From NCBI RefSeq assembly GCF_008373765.1, contig NZ_VUJW01000001.1:744189-808188 (forward strand): 64,000 nucleotides of DNA, in the 5' to 3' direction. The position numbers and the translations under genes are program-made. This stretch comes from Nocardioides antri (GTDB taxonomy: Bacteria; Actinomycetota; Actinomycetes; Propionibacteriales; Nocardioidaceae). The notes below the pieces were generated by a model, which had not been told where the DNA came from, did no database searches, and saw only the letters and a program-made list of their open reading frames with translations. Shown piece after piece: positions 53,183-63,775 of this stretch (its first letter is position 1; every line of letters begins with the position of its first letter).

Positions 53183-53188
53183 TAGCCT
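53183..53188 (+). promoter_or_regulatory. -10 element of the site-2 protease gene
   Basis: TAGCCT ends 6 bases before GTG 53195. Confidence 0.5.
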
Positions 53189-53194
53189 CGACGC

Positions 53195-54349
53195 GTGTCC
53201 TCCAGTGCTCCGGATCAGGCCCGGCAACCCCGCCGCGGCCCGAACCCGCGCGGCACCTTCCGGATCGGCACCATCGCCGGCAGCGACGTCCTCGTGTCGT
53301 CGTCGTGGTTCCTGGTCGCCGCGCTCATCGCGGTGGTCATGGCGCCACGGGTCGACTCGATCCAGCCCGGCCTCGGCGGCTGGAAGTACGTCGTGGGCGT
53401 GGCGTTCGCGGTGGTGCTCTACCTCGCGGTGCTCCTCCACGAGGCGTCGCACGCGGTGGTGGCGCGGCGCTACGGGTTCGAGGTGCACTCGATCACGCTG
53501 CACTTCCTCGGCGGCGTGACCGCCATCGAGGGCGAGGCGCGCACCCCGCGGCAGGAGTTCTGGATCGCCGTGGTCGGTCCGATCACGTCGCTGGCCGTGG
53601 GTGTCGCCGCTGCCGCACTGTGGTTCGTCACGCCCGACGGCCTGCTGCTCATGACGGTCGAGGGCCTGGCCGGCGCGAACCTCCTCATCGGAGTGCTCAA
53701 TCTGGTGCCCGGCCTGCCGCTCGACGGTGGTCGCGTCCTCAAGGCCGCGGTGTGGCAGCTGACCGGCCGGGTCGAGACGGGTGTGACTGCCGCCGGCTGG
53801 GGCGGTCGGGTGACCGCGGTCGCCGTCGTGCTCGTGCCGCTGCTGCTTCCGATGCTCACCGACTACGAGCCGACGACGATCGACATCGTGCTCACGTTCG
53901 TCATCGCGATCTTCCTCTGGTCGGGGGCCTCGCAGGCGATCGTGTCCGGACGGGTCCGGACCAAGGTCGCCCAGGTAGTGGCGAGGGACCTCGCCCGGCG
54001 CACGCTCGCCGTTCCCGACGACCTCCCGCTCGCCGAGGCGATCCGGCAGGCCCACGACGCGAAGGCAGGGAGCATCGTCACCGTCAGCTCGGCCGGGCGG
54101 CCGATCGGCGTCGTGGACGAGGCCGCGGTGCGCGCGATGCCCGAGGACCGCCGGCCGTGGGTGGCGGTCTCCGCCGTGACCCGGACCCTCGAGGAGGGAC
54201 TCCGGCTCCCGGTCGCGATCACCGGCGCCCAGCTGCTCGACGCCATCCGGCGAACCCCCGCCAGCGAGTACCTCCTCATCGAGCCCGACGGCTCGGTCTA
54301 CGGCGTGCTGGCGACCGCCGACGTGGAGCGCGCCGTCCGGGCTGGATAG
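53195..54349 (+). CDS. site-2 protease family zinc metalloprotease with CBS pair
   Basis: A 384-residue intramembrane protease. The zinc motif HEASH (His82, Glu83, His86) lies in the second of about six membrane segments, and the second metal motif is NLVPGLPLDGGRVLKA (about residue 169). Two CBS-like units cover about 255-380. This SpoIVFB/Rip3-like type cleaves membrane anti-sigma factors or other single-pass substrates; the CBS pair may sense nucleotides. The substrate is unknown. The stop TAG is reused in the -10 of trmI. Confidence 0.9.
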   Translation: MSSSAPDQARQPRRGPNPRGTFRIGTIAGSDVLVSSSWFLVAALIAVVMAPRVDSIQPGLGGWKYVVGVAFAVVLYLAVLLHEASHAVVARRYGFEVHSITLHFLGGVTAIEGEARTPRQEFWIAVVGPITSLAVGVAAAALWFVTPDGLLLMTVEGLAGANLLIGVLNLVPGLPLDGGRVLKAAVWQLTGRVETGVTAAGWGGRVTAVAVVLVPLLLPMLTDYEPTTIDIVLTFVIAIFLWSGASQAIVSGRVRTKVAQVVARDLARRTLAVPDDLPLAEAIRQAHDAKAGSIVTVSSAGRPIGVVDEAAVRAMPEDRRPWVAVSAVTRTLEEGLRLPVAITGAQLLDAIRRTPASEYLLIEPDGSVYGVLATADVERAVRAG

Positions 54350-54352
54350 GCT
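54347..54352 (+). promoter_or_regulatory. -10 element of trmI
   Basis: TAGGCT ends 8 bases before GTG 54361. Its TAG is the stop codon of the site-2 protease gene. Confidence 0.5.
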
Positions 54353-54360
54353 CCGCGTCC

Positions 54361-55317
54361 GTGAGCCAACCCGATCCCGGCGACGTGCCGACCGAGGCCT
54401 GGTCCGGCGTGCACCGCGGCCCGCTGCGGGCCGGTGAGTGGGTGCGCCTCGTCGACGGCAAGGGCCGCAAGCACAACTTCTGCCTCGAGCCGGGCAAGCG
54501 GTTCTTCTCCAACCGCGGTCACCTCGACCACGACGAGCTGATCGGCCGCGAGGAGGGGTTCACGGTGACCTCCTCGGCGGGTGGCGAGTACCTCGTCTTC
54601 CGTCCGCTGCTCTCGGAGTTCGTCGTGTCGATGCCGCGCGGCGCGGCCGTCGTCTACCCGAAGGACGCCGCCCAGATCATCGCGATGGCCGACATCTTCC
54701 CCGGCGCCCACGTGGTCGAGGCCGGCGTCGGCTCCGGCGCGCTCACGTGCTCGCTGCTGCGGGCCGTCGGACCCTACGGCCGGGTGTCGTCCTACGAGCG
54801 GCGCGAGGAGTTCGCCGACGTCGCCCGCCGCAACGTCAGCCAGTTCTTCGGAGCCCCCGACGGAGAGACCCACCCTGCGTGGCGGCTCACGATCGGCGAC
54901 CTGGCCGAGGCGCTGCCGGCGTCGGGGGAGCAGTGTGACCGGATCATCCTCGACATGCTCGCGCCCTGGGACTGCCTCGACGCGGCTGCCGACGCGCTGC
55001 GCCCCGGCGGCATCGTCTGCGCGTACGTCGCCACCACGACCCAGATGTCGCGGTTCGTCGAGACCGTGCGGGTGCACGGCGGGTTCACCGAGCCGACCGG
55101 GTGGGAGTCGCTCGTGCGTGACTGGCACGTCGAGGGCCTCGCCGTACGCCCCGGACACAAGATGATCGGGCACACCGCGTTCCTCGTCACCGCGCGGCGG
55201 ATGGCGCCCGGGGAGCGGGCGCCGCGCAAGTCCCGGCGTCCGGCGCCCGGCGCCTACGGCCCCGACTACACCGGCCCCCGGTCGGCCGACGTCCCGGACG
55301 AGCCCGCGGAGGGCTGA
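54361..55317 (+). CDS. trmI: tRNA (adenine-58-N1)-methyltransferase
   Basis: A 318-residue enzyme that makes m1A58 in the T-loop of tRNA. The N-terminal beta domain (GPLRAGEWVRLVDGKGRKHNFCLEPG) is followed by the SAM-binding domain with VVEAGVGSGALTCSLL (about residue 120), SYERREEFADVARRNV and IILDMLAPWD. It ends with a basic, Pro-rich tail. In mycobacteria the same gene lies next to the proteasome ATPase cluster. Its stop shares one base with the next start (TGATG). Confidence 0.93.
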   Translation: MSQPDPGDVPTEAWSGVHRGPLRAGEWVRLVDGKGRKHNFCLEPGKRFFSNRGHLDHDELIGREEGFTVTSSAGGEYLVFRPLLSEFVVSMPRGAAVVYPKDAAQIIAMADIFPGAHVVEAGVGSGALTCSLLRAVGPYGRVSSYERREEFADVARRNVSQFFGAPDGETHPAWRLTIGDLAEALPASGEQCDRIILDMLAPWDCLDAAADALRPGGIVCAYVATTTQMSRFVETVRVHGGFTEPTGWESLVRDWHVEGLAVRPGHKMIGHTAFLVTARRMAPGERAPRKSRRPAPGAYGPDYTGPRSADVPDEPAEG

Positions 55318-56087
55318 TGTCGCCGGTCGCCGCGGGGCCGAAGCCGTTCCTGCTCCTGTCGATCCGCGCGGAGGAGCGCGCGGCGCTCGACGAGCACGCG
55401 GCGTTCGTGCGGTTCCTCGGTGTCGGCGCCGACGAGGTTCGTCGGGTCCAGCTCGGCCTCGCTCCGCTGCCGCCCCTCGACCTGGACGAGTGGGCGGGGA
55501 TCATCCTCGGCGGCGGTGCCTTCAACGCCTCCGACCCCGAGGAGAGCAAGTCGGAGGCGCAGCTCCGCGCCGAGCGGGACCTCGGCCGGCTGCTCGACGA
55601 GGTGATCGCGCGCGACTTCCCGTTCCTCGGCGCCTGCTACGGCATCGGCACGATCGGCCGGCACCAGGGCGCCGTCGTCGACCGGTCCTACCCCGAGCCC
55701 GTCGGGCCGGTCAGCGTCGAGCTCACCGACGAGGGCGCGGCCGACCCCCTGTTCGCCGGCCTGCCGCGCGCGTTCACGGCGTACGGCGGCCACAAGGAGG
55801 CCATCAGCCGGCTGCCGGACCATGCCGTGGCCCTCGCCACCTCGGCGGCCGCTCCCGTGCAGGCGTTCCGGGTCGGCCGGCACGTCTACGCGACCCAGTT
55901 CCACCCCGAGCTCGACCTGGACGGGATCCTGACCCGGATCGCGGTCTACGCGCACCACGGGTACTTCGACCCGTCGGAGCAGGAGGCGCTCGGCGCCGCG
56001 GCAGCCGCCGTCACCGTGACCCACCCGATGACGATCCTGCGCAACTTCACCAGTCGCTACCGGCAGGCGGGCGCAATCCAATCGTGA
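55317..56087 (+). CDS. class I glutamine amidotransferase-like protein
   Basis: A 256-residue GATase1 protein. The nucleophile Cys107 is in LGACYGIGTIG, and the His196-x-Glu198 pair is in ATQFHPELD, so the triad is intact. It has no fused synthetase domain. Related stand-alone proteins act as gamma-glutamyl hydrolases or as partners for unknown ligases. Its coupling to trmI (TGATG) and its place just before arc are notable, but no functional link to pupylation is known. The glutamine or gamma-glutamyl substrate is undefined. Confidence 0.87.
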   Translation: MSPVAAGPKPFLLLSIRAEERAALDEHAAFVRFLGVGADEVRRVQLGLAPLPPLDLDEWAGIILGGGAFNASDPEESKSEAQLRAERDLGRLLDEVIARDFPFLGACYGIGTIGRHQGAVVDRSYPEPVGPVSVELTDEGAADPLFAGLPRAFTAYGGHKEAISRLPDHAVALATSAAAPVQAFRVGRHVYATQFHPELDLDGILTRIAVYAHHGYFDPSEQEALGAAAAAVTVTHPMTILRNFTSRYRQAGAIQS

Positions 56088-56162
56088 CCGACGCACGGCG
56101 CGGAACACTTCCCTGCAACAACCCGCCGAGTAGGTTGGTATCGGACTACAGGAGGTGTGCGG

Positions 56163-57914
56163 ATGTCGAACACGGGAGCCGACGGGCGTCGACAGAGCCG
56201 TGAGGAGCTCGAGGACCAGGTTCGTTACCTCGAGGCCGAGGTCCACGACCTGCGCCATCGTCTGACCGACATCCCGGGCGGCTCGTCCCGGTCCCTCGAG
56301 CTCCGTCTCGCCGACGCGCAGCGGTCGCTCGCGGCCGTGACTGCGCAGAACGAGCGGCTCGCCGGCACACTGCGTGAGGCCCGTGACCAGATCCTCAAGC
56401 TGAAGGAGGAGGTCGACCGCCTCGCCCAGCCCCCGGCCGGCTTCGGCACGTTCCTCCAGCGCAACGAGGACGACTCGGTCGACGTCTACACCGGTGGCCG
56501 CAAGCTGCGGGTGAGCGTCAGCCCCAACGTCGACCTCGACCAGCTCCGGCGCGGCCAAGAGGTCATGCTCAACGAGGCACTGAACGTCGTCGCCGCGTTC
56601 GACTACGAGACGATCGGCGAGGTCGTGATGTTCAAGGAGCTGCTCGCCGACGGGGAGCGGGTCCTCGTGATCGCCAACGCCGACGAGGAGCGCGTCGTAC
56701 GCCTCGCGGAACCGCTGGTCGGCCAGACCCTCCGCGCCGGCGACTCCCTGCTGCTCGACGCGCGAGCCGGCTACGTCTACGAGCGGGTGCCGAAGTCGGA
56801 GGTCGAGGAGCTCGTCCTCGAAGAGGTCCCGGACATCACCTACGAGACCATCGGCGGCCTCGGCAACCAGATCGAGATGATCCAGGACGCGGTCGAGCTG
56901 CCCTACCTCTACCCCGAGCTGTTCGCGGAGCACGAGCTGAAGCCGCCGAAGGGCATCCTGCTCTACGGCCCGCCGGGCTGCGGCAAGACGCTGATCGCCA
57001 AGGCCGTCGCCAACTCCTTGGCCAAGAAGGTCGCGGCGAAGACGGGCGCCGAGGGCAAGTCCTACTTCCTCAACATCAAGGGCCCCGAGCTGCTCAACAA
57101 GTACGTCGGCGAGACCGAGCGGCACATCCGGCTGGTCTTCCAGCGCGCCCGCGAGAAGGCCAGCAGCGGCACGCCGGTCATCGTGTTCTTCGACGAGATG
57201 GACTCCCTCTTCCGGACCCGCGGGTCGGGCGTCTCGTCCGACGTCGAGAACACCATCGTCCCGCAGCTGCTGAGCGAGATCGACGGCGTCGAGCTGCTCG
57301 AGAACGTGCTGGTGATCGGTGCCTCCAACCGCGAGGACATGATCGACCCCGCGATCCTGCGCCCGGGCCGGCTCGACGTGAAGATCAAGATCGAGCGCCC
57401 TGACGCCGAGTCGGCGCGCGACATCTTCACCAAGTACCTCACGACGAACCTGCCGCTCCACGCCGACGACCTCGCCGAGTTCGGCGGGGACCGGCAGGCC
57501 ACGGTGAACGGCATGATCCGGGCCGCGGTCGAGCGGATGTACTCCGAGACCGAGGAGAACCGCTTCCTCGAGGTCACCTACGCCAACGGCGACAAGGAGG
57601 TCCTGTACTTCAAGGACTTCAACTCGGGCGCGATGATCCAGAACATCGTCGACCGCGCCAAGAAGATGGCGATCAAGGACTTCATCGACCACGACCAGAA
57701 GGGCCTGCGGATCTCCCACCTGCTCCAGGCGTGCGTCGACGAGTTCAAGGAGAACGAGGACCTGCCCAACACGACCAACCCCGACGACTGGGCGCGGATC
57801 TCCGGCAAGAAGGGCGAGCGGATCGTGTTCATCCGCACACTCATCACCGGCAAGCAGGGCACCGAGCCGGGACGGTCGATCGACACCGTGTCCAACACGG
57901 GCCAGTACCTCTGA
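56163..57914 (+). CDS. arc: proteasome-activating AAA ATPase (ARC/Mpa)
   Basis: A 583-residue hexameric ATPase that unfolds pupylated proteins into the 20S proteasome. A coiled coil at about residues 8-80 binds Pup, a double OB region follows to about 230, and the AAA domain has Walker A GPPGCGKT (269-276) and Walker [13 protein letters not shown] (about 340). The C-terminal GQYL carries the penultimate Tyr that docks into the proteasome ring. AGGAGG sits 7 bases before ATG 56163, which favours it over GTG 56157. Placed 44 kb-end cluster with dop, pup, prcBA and pafA. Confidence 0.96.
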   Translation: MSNTGADGRRQSREELEDQVRYLEAEVHDLRHRLTDIPGGSSRSLELRLADAQRSLAAVTAQNERLAGTLREARDQILKLKEEVDRLAQPPAGFGTFLQRNEDDSVDVYTGGRKLRVSVSPNVDLDQLRRGQEVMLNEALNVVAAFDYETIGEVVMFKELLADGERVLVIANADEERVVRLAEPLVGQTLRAGDSLLLDARAGYVYERVPKSEVEELVLEEVPDITYETIGGLGNQIEMIQDAVELPYLYPELFAEHELKPPKGILLYGPPGCGKTLIAKAVANSLAKKVAAKTGAEGKSYFLNIKGPELLNKYVGETERHIRLVFQRAREKASSGTPVIVFFDEMDSLFRTRGSGVSSDVENTIVPQLLSEIDGVELLENVLVIGASNREDMIDPAILRPGRLDVKIKIERPDAESARDIFTKYLTTNLPLHADDLAEFGGDRQATVNGMIRAAVERMYSETEENRFLEVTYANGDKEVLYFKDFNSGAMIQNIVDRAKKMAIKDFIDHDQKGLRISHLLQACVDEFKENEDLPNTTNPDDWARISGKKGERIVFIRTLITGKQGTEPGRSIDTVSNTGQYL

Positions 57915-57936
57915 GGGCCAACGGCCGGTCCGCGGG

Positions 57937-58770
57937 TCAACGCTGCTTGAGGTACCACGCCTTGGCGACGTTGTAGACGCCGTACGCCGCGAGCCCGATC
58001 GCGACGGCGACCAGCAGCGCCTTGCCGAACGGGGCGTCCCGGAGCGTCAGCAGCGCCTGGTCGAGCCCGCCGGACTTGTCGGCGTCGTGGGTGAAACCGG
58101 CCCAGACGAAGAGCCCGCCGATCACGGCGAACGCCAGTCCGCGGCTGGAGTACCCGACTCGGGCCAGGACAGTGATGGCGGTGCCGATGTCACCGGTGCG
58201 GCCGCCGGACTCGAGGCTCTTCCGCCACTTGTCCGTCAGCCCCTTGTAGGCGCTGTAGACGCCGTAGCCGATGATCGCGATGCCGACGGCCACGACCAGC
58301 ACCGGCCCGAGCGGCATCTTCATGATCGTCGCGGTGTAGCCGTCCTCGCTGCTCCCGCCGCTGGAGGAGCCGGTGACGGTCTGGAAGGCCAGGACCGCCA
58401 GGAGCGCGAAGACGACTGCCTTGCCGGCCGACATGGCGCGGGCGGCCACGAGCTTGCGGCCGTCCTCCTCGTCGTGACCGGCGACGGCCTCGCAGATCTT
58501 CCAGACCACCAGCGCGACGAACCCGATGCAGGCGATCCAGAGAATGGTCTCCCCGAAGGGCTGCTGCGACATCTCCCGCAGCGCGCCCTGTCCGGAAGCT
58601 CGTCCGGCCGGCTCCCCGAACGCGATCTGGAGGGCGAGCCAGCCGACGACGACGTACGTCACGCCGTAGATCGCGGTGCCGATCTTCGCCAGCCACTCCA
58701 GCGCCGGATTGTTCCTGGCCTGTTGCGCCTTGTCCTCGGCCGCTGTGCCGGCCGCATCTTGAGTAGTCAT
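57937..58770 (-). CDS. DUF1206 family membrane protein
   Basis: A 277-residue protein with six membrane helices in three similar two-helix units ([56 protein letters not shown]). This triple repeat defines DUF1206. Function unknown. It lies on the minus strand between arc and dop, separating the ATPase from the rest of the proteasome genes. Confidence 0.88.
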   Translation of the reverse strand: MTTQDAAGTAAEDKAQQARNNPALEWLAKIGTAIYGVTYVVVGWLALQIAFGEPAGRASGQGALREMSQQPFGETILWIACIGFVALVVWKICEAVAGHDEEDGRKLVAARAMSAGKAVVFALLAVLAFQTVTGSSSGGSSEDGYTATIMKMPLGPVLVVAVGIAIIGYGVYSAYKGLTDKWRKSLESGGRTGDIGTAITVLARVGYSSRGLAFAVIGGLFVWAGFTHDADKSGGLDQALLTLRDAPFGKALLVAVAIGLAAYGVYNVAKAWYLKQR

Positions 58771-58838
58771 CTGCCCTCCGGCCCCTCATTACCCGGTTGC
58801 CACGCCCGCCATGCGTCTGGTCGGGACGTGTGCCCGCG

Positions 58839-58844
58839 TACGCT
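58839..58844 (+). promoter_or_regulatory. -10 element of dop
   Basis: TACGCT ends 6 bases before ATG 58851. Confidence 0.5.
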
Positions 58845-58850
58845 GGATCC

Positions 58851-60359
58851 ATGAGCGTCCGCCGCGTGATGGGCACCGAGGTCGAGTACGGCATCTCGGT
58901 CCAGGGCATGCCCACCGCGAACCCGATGGTCGCGTCGTCGCAGGTGGTCAACGCCTACGCCTCCGCCACGGTGCGTGCCCGGCGCGCGCGCTGGGACTTC
59001 GAGGAGGAGTCCCCGTTGCGGGACGCCCGCGGGTTCGACATGTCCCGGCAGGTGGCCGACCCGAGCCAGCTGACCGACGAGGACCTCGGGCTTGCGAACG
59101 TCATCCTGACCAACGGCGCGCGGCTGTACGTCGACCACGCCCATCCGGAGTACTCCACGCCCGAGGTCGTCTCGCCGCTCGACGTGGTCCGGTGGGACAA
59201 GGCGGGGGAGCAGGTGATGCTCGACGCCGCCAGGCTCGCCCAGCAGCTGCCCGGCAACCCGTCGATCGTGCTCTACAAGAACAACACCGACAACAAGGGA
59301 GCGTCGTACGGCGCCCACGAGAACTACCTGATGCGACGCTCGACGCCGTTCGCCGACATCGTGCGCCACCTGACGCCGTTCTTCGTCAGCCGCCAGGTGG
59401 TCTGCGGCGCCGGCCGGGTGGGCATGGGGCAGGACGGGCGCGAGCACGGCTACCAGATCAGCCAGCGCGCCGACTACTTCGAGGTCGAGGTCGGGCTCGA
59501 GACGACGCTCAAGCGGCCGATCATCAACACCCGCGACGAGCCGCACGCCGACCCGGAGAAGTACCGCCGGCTCCACGTGATCATCGGCGACGCCAACCTC
59601 TCCGAGATCTCGACCTACCTCAAGATCGGCACGACCGCCCTGGTGCTGTCGATGATCGAGGACCGGTTCATCGGTCGCGACCTCACCGTCGACACGCCGG
59701 TCTCCTCGCTCCGTGCGGTCTCCCACGACCCCACGCTGCGCCAGACGATCACGATGTCCGACGGTCGGCGGCTGACGGGCGTCCAGCTGCAGCTGGAGTA
59801 CCTCGACCTGGCCAAGAAGTACGTCGAGGACCGGCTCGGCGCCGACGCCGACGAGCAGACCCTCGACGTGCTCGCCCGGTGGGAGGACGTGCTCGACCGG
59901 CTCGAGCGCGACCCGATGTCCCTCGCCGACCAGCTCGACTGGGTCGCCAAGCTGAAGCTGCTCGAGCAGTACCGCTCCCGTGACGGGCTCGACTGGGACG
60001 ACGCCAAGCTCCAGCTGATCGACTACCAGTACTCCGACATCAGGCCGGAGAAGGGCCTCTACCACCGCCTGGTCAACGCCGGCCGGATCCAGCGCCTCCT
60101 CGACGACGAGGTGGTCGAGCGGGCGATGACCGAGCCGCCCGAGCAGACCCGCGCCTACTTCCGCGGCCGGTGTCTGGAGAAGTACGCCGCTCACGTCGCC
60201 GCCGCGTCGTGGGACTCCGTGATCTTCGACCTGCCCGGCCGGGAGTCGCTCCAGCGGGTGCCCACGATGGACCCGCTGCGGGGCAGCAAGGCCCACGTCG
60301 GCCAGCTGATCGACGCCTGTGACACGGCAGAGGCTCTCGTCTCTGCACTGACTCGCTAG
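58851..60359 (+). CDS. dop: depupylase / deamidase of Pup
   Basis: A 502-residue carboxylate-amine-ligase-fold enzyme that removes Pup from substrates (and deamidates PupQ where needed). The nucleotide/metal site starts with [10 protein letters not shown] (residues 7-16), and [31 protein letters not shown] and GRVGMGQ follow. The flexible Dop loop after [11 protein letters not shown] distinguishes it from PafA. Since the Pup encoded next door already ends in Glu, depupylation is its probable main task here. The TAG stop doubles as part of the pup -10 element. Confidence 0.96.
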   Translation: MSVRRVMGTEVEYGISVQGMPTANPMVASSQVVNAYASATVRARRARWDFEEESPLRDARGFDMSRQVADPSQLTDEDLGLANVILTNGARLYVDHAHPEYSTPEVVSPLDVVRWDKAGEQVMLDAARLAQQLPGNPSIVLYKNNTDNKGASYGAHENYLMRRSTPFADIVRHLTPFFVSRQVVCGAGRVGMGQDGREHGYQISQRADYFEVEVGLETTLKRPIINTRDEPHADPEKYRRLHVIIGDANLSEISTYLKIGTTALVLSMIEDRFIGRDLTVDTPVSSLRAVSHDPTLRQTITMSDGRRLTGVQLQLEYLDLAKKYVEDRLGADADEQTLDVLARWEDVLDRLERDPMSLADQLDWVAKLKLLEQYRSRDGLDWDDAKLQLIDYQYSDIRPEKGLYHRLVNAGRIQRLLDDEVVERAMTEPPEQTRAYFRGRCLEKYAAHVAAASWDSVIFDLPGRESLQRVPTMDPLRGSKAHVGQLIDACDTAEALVSALTR

Positions 60360-60362
60360 GCT
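60357..60362 (+). promoter_or_regulatory. -10 element of pup-prcB-prcA
   Basis: TAGGCT ends 6 bases before ATG 60369. Its TAG is the dop stop codon, so pup can be transcribed apart from dop. Confidence 0.55.
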
Positions 60363-60368
60363 CTCGGC

Positions 60369-60566
60369 ATGGCACAGGAGCAGAAGCAGCCGCGCAAGAG
60401 CGGTGAGGAGCAGGAAGCGACCGAGGTCGCCCCTGAGTCCGACGTCGCCGAGCGCAAGGAAGCCCTCGACGACGACGTCGACGCGATCCTCGACGAGATC
60501 GACGACGTGCTCGAGACCAACGCCGAGGACTTCGTCAAGTCGTTCATCCAGAAGGGCGGCGAATGA
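60369..60566 (+). CDS. pup: prokaryotic ubiquitin-like protein Pup
   Basis: A 65-residue, disordered, very acidic protein. The C-terminal half has the helix-forming [28 protein letters not shown] that binds the ARC coiled coil. It ends in GGE, not GGQ, so it is ready for ligation by PafA to substrate lysines without deamidation. The stop overlaps the prcB start (ATGA). Confidence 0.96.
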   Translation: MAQEQKQPRKSGEEQEATEVAPESDVAERKEALDDDVDAILDEIDDVLETNAEDFVKSFIQKGGE

Positions 60567-61417
60567 ACGACGCCCGGATCCCGGCCAGCTACATGCGGCC
60601 GGGCACATCGTCCTTCAGCGAGTTCCTGAGCGAGCAGGCGCCGGACCTGCTCCCCGCGCGGCGGTCCTTGCCCCCCGGCAGCGCCGCCGACCTCGCACCG
60701 CACGGCACCACGATCGTCGCGGCGACCTTCCCCGGCGGCCTGGTGATGGCCGGTGACCGGCGCGCGACGATGGGCAACGTCATCGCCCAGCGCGACATCG
60801 ACAAGGTCTTCCCCGCCGACGAGTACTCCGTCGTCGGCATCGCCGGCACCGCAGGCCTGGCGGTCGAGATGGTGCGGCTGTTCCAGGTGGAGCTCGAGCA
60901 CTACGAGAAGATCGAGGGCAGCATCCTCTCGCTCGACGGCAAGGCCAACCGGCTGTCGGCGCTGATCCGCGCCAACCTCGGGATGGCGATGCAGGGGCTC
61001 GCCGTCGTACCCATGTTCGCCGGCTTCGACCTGGACCGCGGGATCGGCCGGATCTTCGGCTACGACGTCACCGGTGGCCGCCACGAGGAGACGCACTTCT
61101 TCACCGTCGGCTCGGGCAGCCTGTTCGCCCGCGGGGCCATGAAGAAGCTCTACCGCGAGGATCTCAGCGAGACCGAGTGCGTGACGCTCGCGCTGCAGGC
61201 GCTCTACGACGCCGCCGACGACGACTCCGCGACGGGCGGGCCCGACCTGACCCGCCGGATCTTCCCGATCATCCACGTCGTCACCGTCGACGGCGGCCGC
61301 AAGCTCCCCGAGGACGAGATCGCCGAGCTCGCCGACCGCGTCGTGGGCGCCCGGATGACCCGGCCGGACGGCCCGGTCGCCCCGCTCGCCCTGCCCGACC
61401 AGGAGGCGCCGCGATGA
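60563..61417 (+). CDS. prcB: 20S proteasome beta subunit
   Basis: A 284-residue Ntn hydrolase. The propeptide ends at APHG, and self-cleavage would expose the nucleophile Thr49 ([11 protein letters not shown]). Asp and Lys partners lie in AGDRRATMG and VFPADEYS, and the oxyanion GSGS loop ([11 protein letters not shown]) is present. It forms the catalytic inner rings of the proteasome. It overlaps pup (ATGA) and prcA (ATGA), so the three are translated together. Confidence 0.96.
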   Translation: MNDARIPASYMRPGTSSFSEFLSEQAPDLLPARRSLPPGSAADLAPHGTTIVAATFPGGLVMAGDRRATMGNVIAQRDIDKVFPADEYSVVGIAGTAGLAVEMVRLFQVELEHYEKIEGSILSLDGKANRLSALIRANLGMAMQGLAVVPMFAGFDLDRGIGRIFGYDVTGGRHEETHFFTVGSGSLFARGAMKKLYREDLSETECVTLALQALYDAADDDSATGGPDLTRRIFPIIHVVTVDGGRKLPEDEIAELADRVVGARMTRPDGPVAPLALPDQEAPR

Positions 61418-62298
61418 GCATGCCGTTCTACGTCTCGCCCGAGCAGCTGATGAAGGACCGGGCCGACTTCGCGCGCAAGGGCATCGCCCGCGGTCGGTCC
61501 CTGGTCGCCGTGCAGTACGCCGACGGCGTGCTCTTCGTGACCGAGAACCCCTCCCAGGCGCTGCACAAGGTGTCGGAGCTCTACGACCGGCTCGCGTTCG
61601 CCGCTGTCGGCCGCTACAACGAGTTCGAGAACCTCCGGATCGCCGGTGTCCGCCTCGCCGACATGCGGGGCTACTCCTACGACCGCCGGGACGTGACCGG
61701 GCGCGGCCTCGCCAACGCGTACGCCCAGACGCTCGGCACGATCTTCTCCAGCGGCGGCGAGAAGCCCTACGAGGTCGAGATCTTCGTCGCCGAGGTCGGC
61801 GCGAGCGCCGAGGAGGACCAGATCTACCGGCTGACCTACGAGGGCCGGGTCGGCGACGAGCACGGCTACGCCGTCATGGGCGGTGACGCCGAGACGGTCG
61901 CGTCCTACCTCGCCGAGCACTACCGCGAGGGCGCCACGCTCGACAACGCGCTCAGGGTCGCCGTCGCTGCCCTGGGCCACTCGACCGAGGGCGGGCAGAC
62001 GACCGACCGGGTGATCCCGGTGGGTGACCTCGAGGTCGCGGTGCTCGACCGGACCCGGGTCCAGCCGCGCAAGTTCGCGCGGATCAGGCCGTCGCGCATC
62101 GAGACGCTCCTGGGCGAACGCGGTCCGAGCGAGCACGCCGCCCCGGAGGCCGGTCCCGACAGCCCGTCGTCGGTTGCTCCGAGGCACGCGGCGCCGACGA
62201 CCGACGACCCGGCCGACCCGACGGACCAGGTCAGCGGCAACGTGCCCCCGCTGGAGGACCCGGACTCGGGCGAGCCGCCGATCGCGCCGCCGCTCTAG
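61414..62298 (+). CDS. prcA: 20S proteasome alpha subunit
   Basis: A 294-residue alpha-ring subunit. The N-terminal gate segment [23 protein letters not shown] is followed by the alpha signature [31 protein letters not shown] and the core ending around residue 225. The last 65 residues are a Pro/Asp-rich unstructured tail longer than in most relatives (PrcA is usually about 250). GGAGG precedes the ATG by 7 bases within prcB. The stop TAG abuts, tail to tail, the stop of the oxidoreductase on the other strand. Confidence 0.95.
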   Translation: MSMPFYVSPEQLMKDRADFARKGIARGRSLVAVQYADGVLFVTENPSQALHKVSELYDRLAFAAVGRYNEFENLRIAGVRLADMRGYSYDRRDVTGRGLANAYAQTLGTIFSSGGEKPYEVEIFVAEVGASAEEDQIYRLTYEGRVGDEHGYAVMGGDAETVASYLAEHYREGATLDNALRVAVAALGHSTEGGQTTDRVIPVGDLEVAVLDRTRVQPRKFARIRPSRIETLLGERGPSEHAAPEAGPDSPSSVAPRHAAPTTDDPADPTDQVSGNVPPLEDPDSGEPPIAPPL

Positions 62299-63717
62299 TC
62301 AGAGCTTCCGCAAGCCGCACACCGCGGGCCCCTCGAGCACCGACCCGTCGGGGGCGAACCGGGACCCGTGGAGCGGGCAGTCCCACGACCGCTCGGCATC
62401 GTTCCAGCGCACAGCGCCGCCGAGGTGGGTGCAGAGGCCGCGGACGGGCGGGTCGGCCTGCTCGGCGTCCCGCCACTTCCGGCGTACGACGTCCTTGGCC
62501 AGCTCGACGCCGACCTCGCCGTTGAAGAGGGCAGCCCGGCCCGCGCCGATCGCCTCACGGGGCGTCCAGGTGCTGAACGCCCGGTGCCACGGGGGCCGCT
62601 CGCCGGCCCCGCCCTCCTCGAGCAGCGTCTTCGAGAGCAGCAGGGCAGCGGCGGGCGCTGCCGCGAGGCCCCACTTGTCGAAGCCGGTCGCCACCCAGAT
62701 CGAGTGGTCGCGGGGCAGCATCGGGCCGACGTACGGGAGCCCCGTGACCGAGGCGTGGTCCTGCGCCGACCAGGTGTGGGTGACCTCGCCGCCGAAGGTT
62801 GACCGAGCCCAGGTGAGCAGCTCCTCGAGGTGCTCCGCCTCCGACTGGGCCCTCCCCGTGACGTGACCGCTGCCGCCCACGAGCAGCAGCTCGTCGCCAC
62901 CGTTGACGGGCAGCGACCGGAGCGACCGGGTCGGCTGTTCGGCGGAGAGGTACATGCCGCGCGGGACCCAGGGGGAGCGCAGCGCGGCGGCGTAGGACCG
63001 CTGAGGCTTCAACCGGGCGAAGAAGCCGTGCCGGCGCAGCACCGGCTGGCCGGTGGCGAGCACCAGGTGCCGCGCGGTCACGTTGGCGTCGTCCGTCGTC
63101 ACCGTCACGCCGTCGGCCGTGCGTCGGGCGTCGGTGAGCCGGGAGTGCTCGAAGAGCTCGCCGCCCTCGGCGAGGAGCTGCGCCACCAGCGCGTCCACCA
63201 GGTCGAGCGGGTGCAGCTGCATCTGGTCGGCGAGGCGGACCGCTCCGCGGATGGGGAACGGCAGCTCGGTGGCTTCCTCCCACGTCACGTCGAGGCCGAC
63301 CAGGCTCGCCGCCGACAGCTCCGCCCGCGCCCGCAGCTCGCCGGGCCGGGTGGTGCCGTAGGTGTAGGCGGGCCGGTCCTGGTGGGGGACGTCGTGGGCG
63401 TCGCAGAACCGCCGCAGCCACGCCTGGCCCTCCTGGTTGGCGGTGACGTAGTCACGCACGATCGACGGCCGGTTGGTCCGCAGTGCCTGGGAGAGCCGGG
63501 TCCCCTGCAGGACGCTCACCTTGGCGGTGGTGTGGCCGGTGGTGCCGTCGGCGACCTGCCTGGCCTCGAGCACGGCGACCCGGAGACCGGCTCGCGCCAG
63601 CAGCAGCCCGGTCAGCAGCCCGGTGACGCCGGCGCCCGCCACGACGACGTCGTACGTCGCTGTGCCGGTGAGCTTCGGATGGGTCGCACGCGGTCGGTCC
63701 AGCCAGATCGGAGTCAT
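62299..63717 (-). CDS. FAD-dependent oxidoreductase with C-terminal Rieske [2Fe-2S] domain
   Basis: A 472-residue protein. The DAO-type FAD domain opens with [21 protein letters not shown] (about residues 24-44). The FAD-proximal [16 protein letters not shown] and the C-terminal [19 protein letters not shown] follow. A Rieske domain covers about 400-472 with CTHLGG and CPLHGS (Cys, His, Cys, His ligands). This fusion is a recurrent bacterial type of unknown substrate. An ATG 9 bases upstream (63726) is an alternative start. It separates prcA from pafA on the opposite strand. Confidence 0.88.
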   Translation of the reverse strand: MTPIWLDRPRATHPKLTGTATYDVVVAGAGVTGLLTGLLLARAGLRVAVLEARQVADGTTGHTTAKVSVLQGTRLSQALRTNRPSIVRDYVTANQEGQAWLRRFCDAHDVPHQDRPAYTYGTTRPGELRARAELSAASLVGLDVTWEEATELPFPIRGAVRLADQMQLHPLDLVDALVAQLLAEGGELFEHSRLTDARRTADGVTVTTDDANVTARHLVLATGQPVLRRHGFFARLKPQRSYAAALRSPWVPRGMYLSAEQPTRSLRSLPVNGGDELLLVGGSGHVTGRAQSEAEHLEELLTWARSTFGGEVTHTWSAQDHASVTGLPYVGPMLPRDHSIWVATGFDKWGLAAAPAAALLLSKTLLEEGGAGERPPWHRAFSTWTPREAIGAGRAALFNGEVGVELAKDVVRRKWRDAEQADPPVRGLCTHLGGAVRWNDAERSWDCPLHGSRFAPDGSVLEGPAVCGLRKL

Positions 63718-63763
63718 GCCAGTCATATCGGCGGAGGTACCCCCTGCTGCTCCGCGCACCCCG

Positions 63764-63769
63764 TACTGT
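63764..63769 (+). promoter_or_regulatory. -10 element of pafA
   Basis: TACTGT ends 6 bases before ATG 63776, so pafA probably has a leaderless message of its own. Confidence 0.5.
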
Positions 63770-63775
63770 TGCGGC

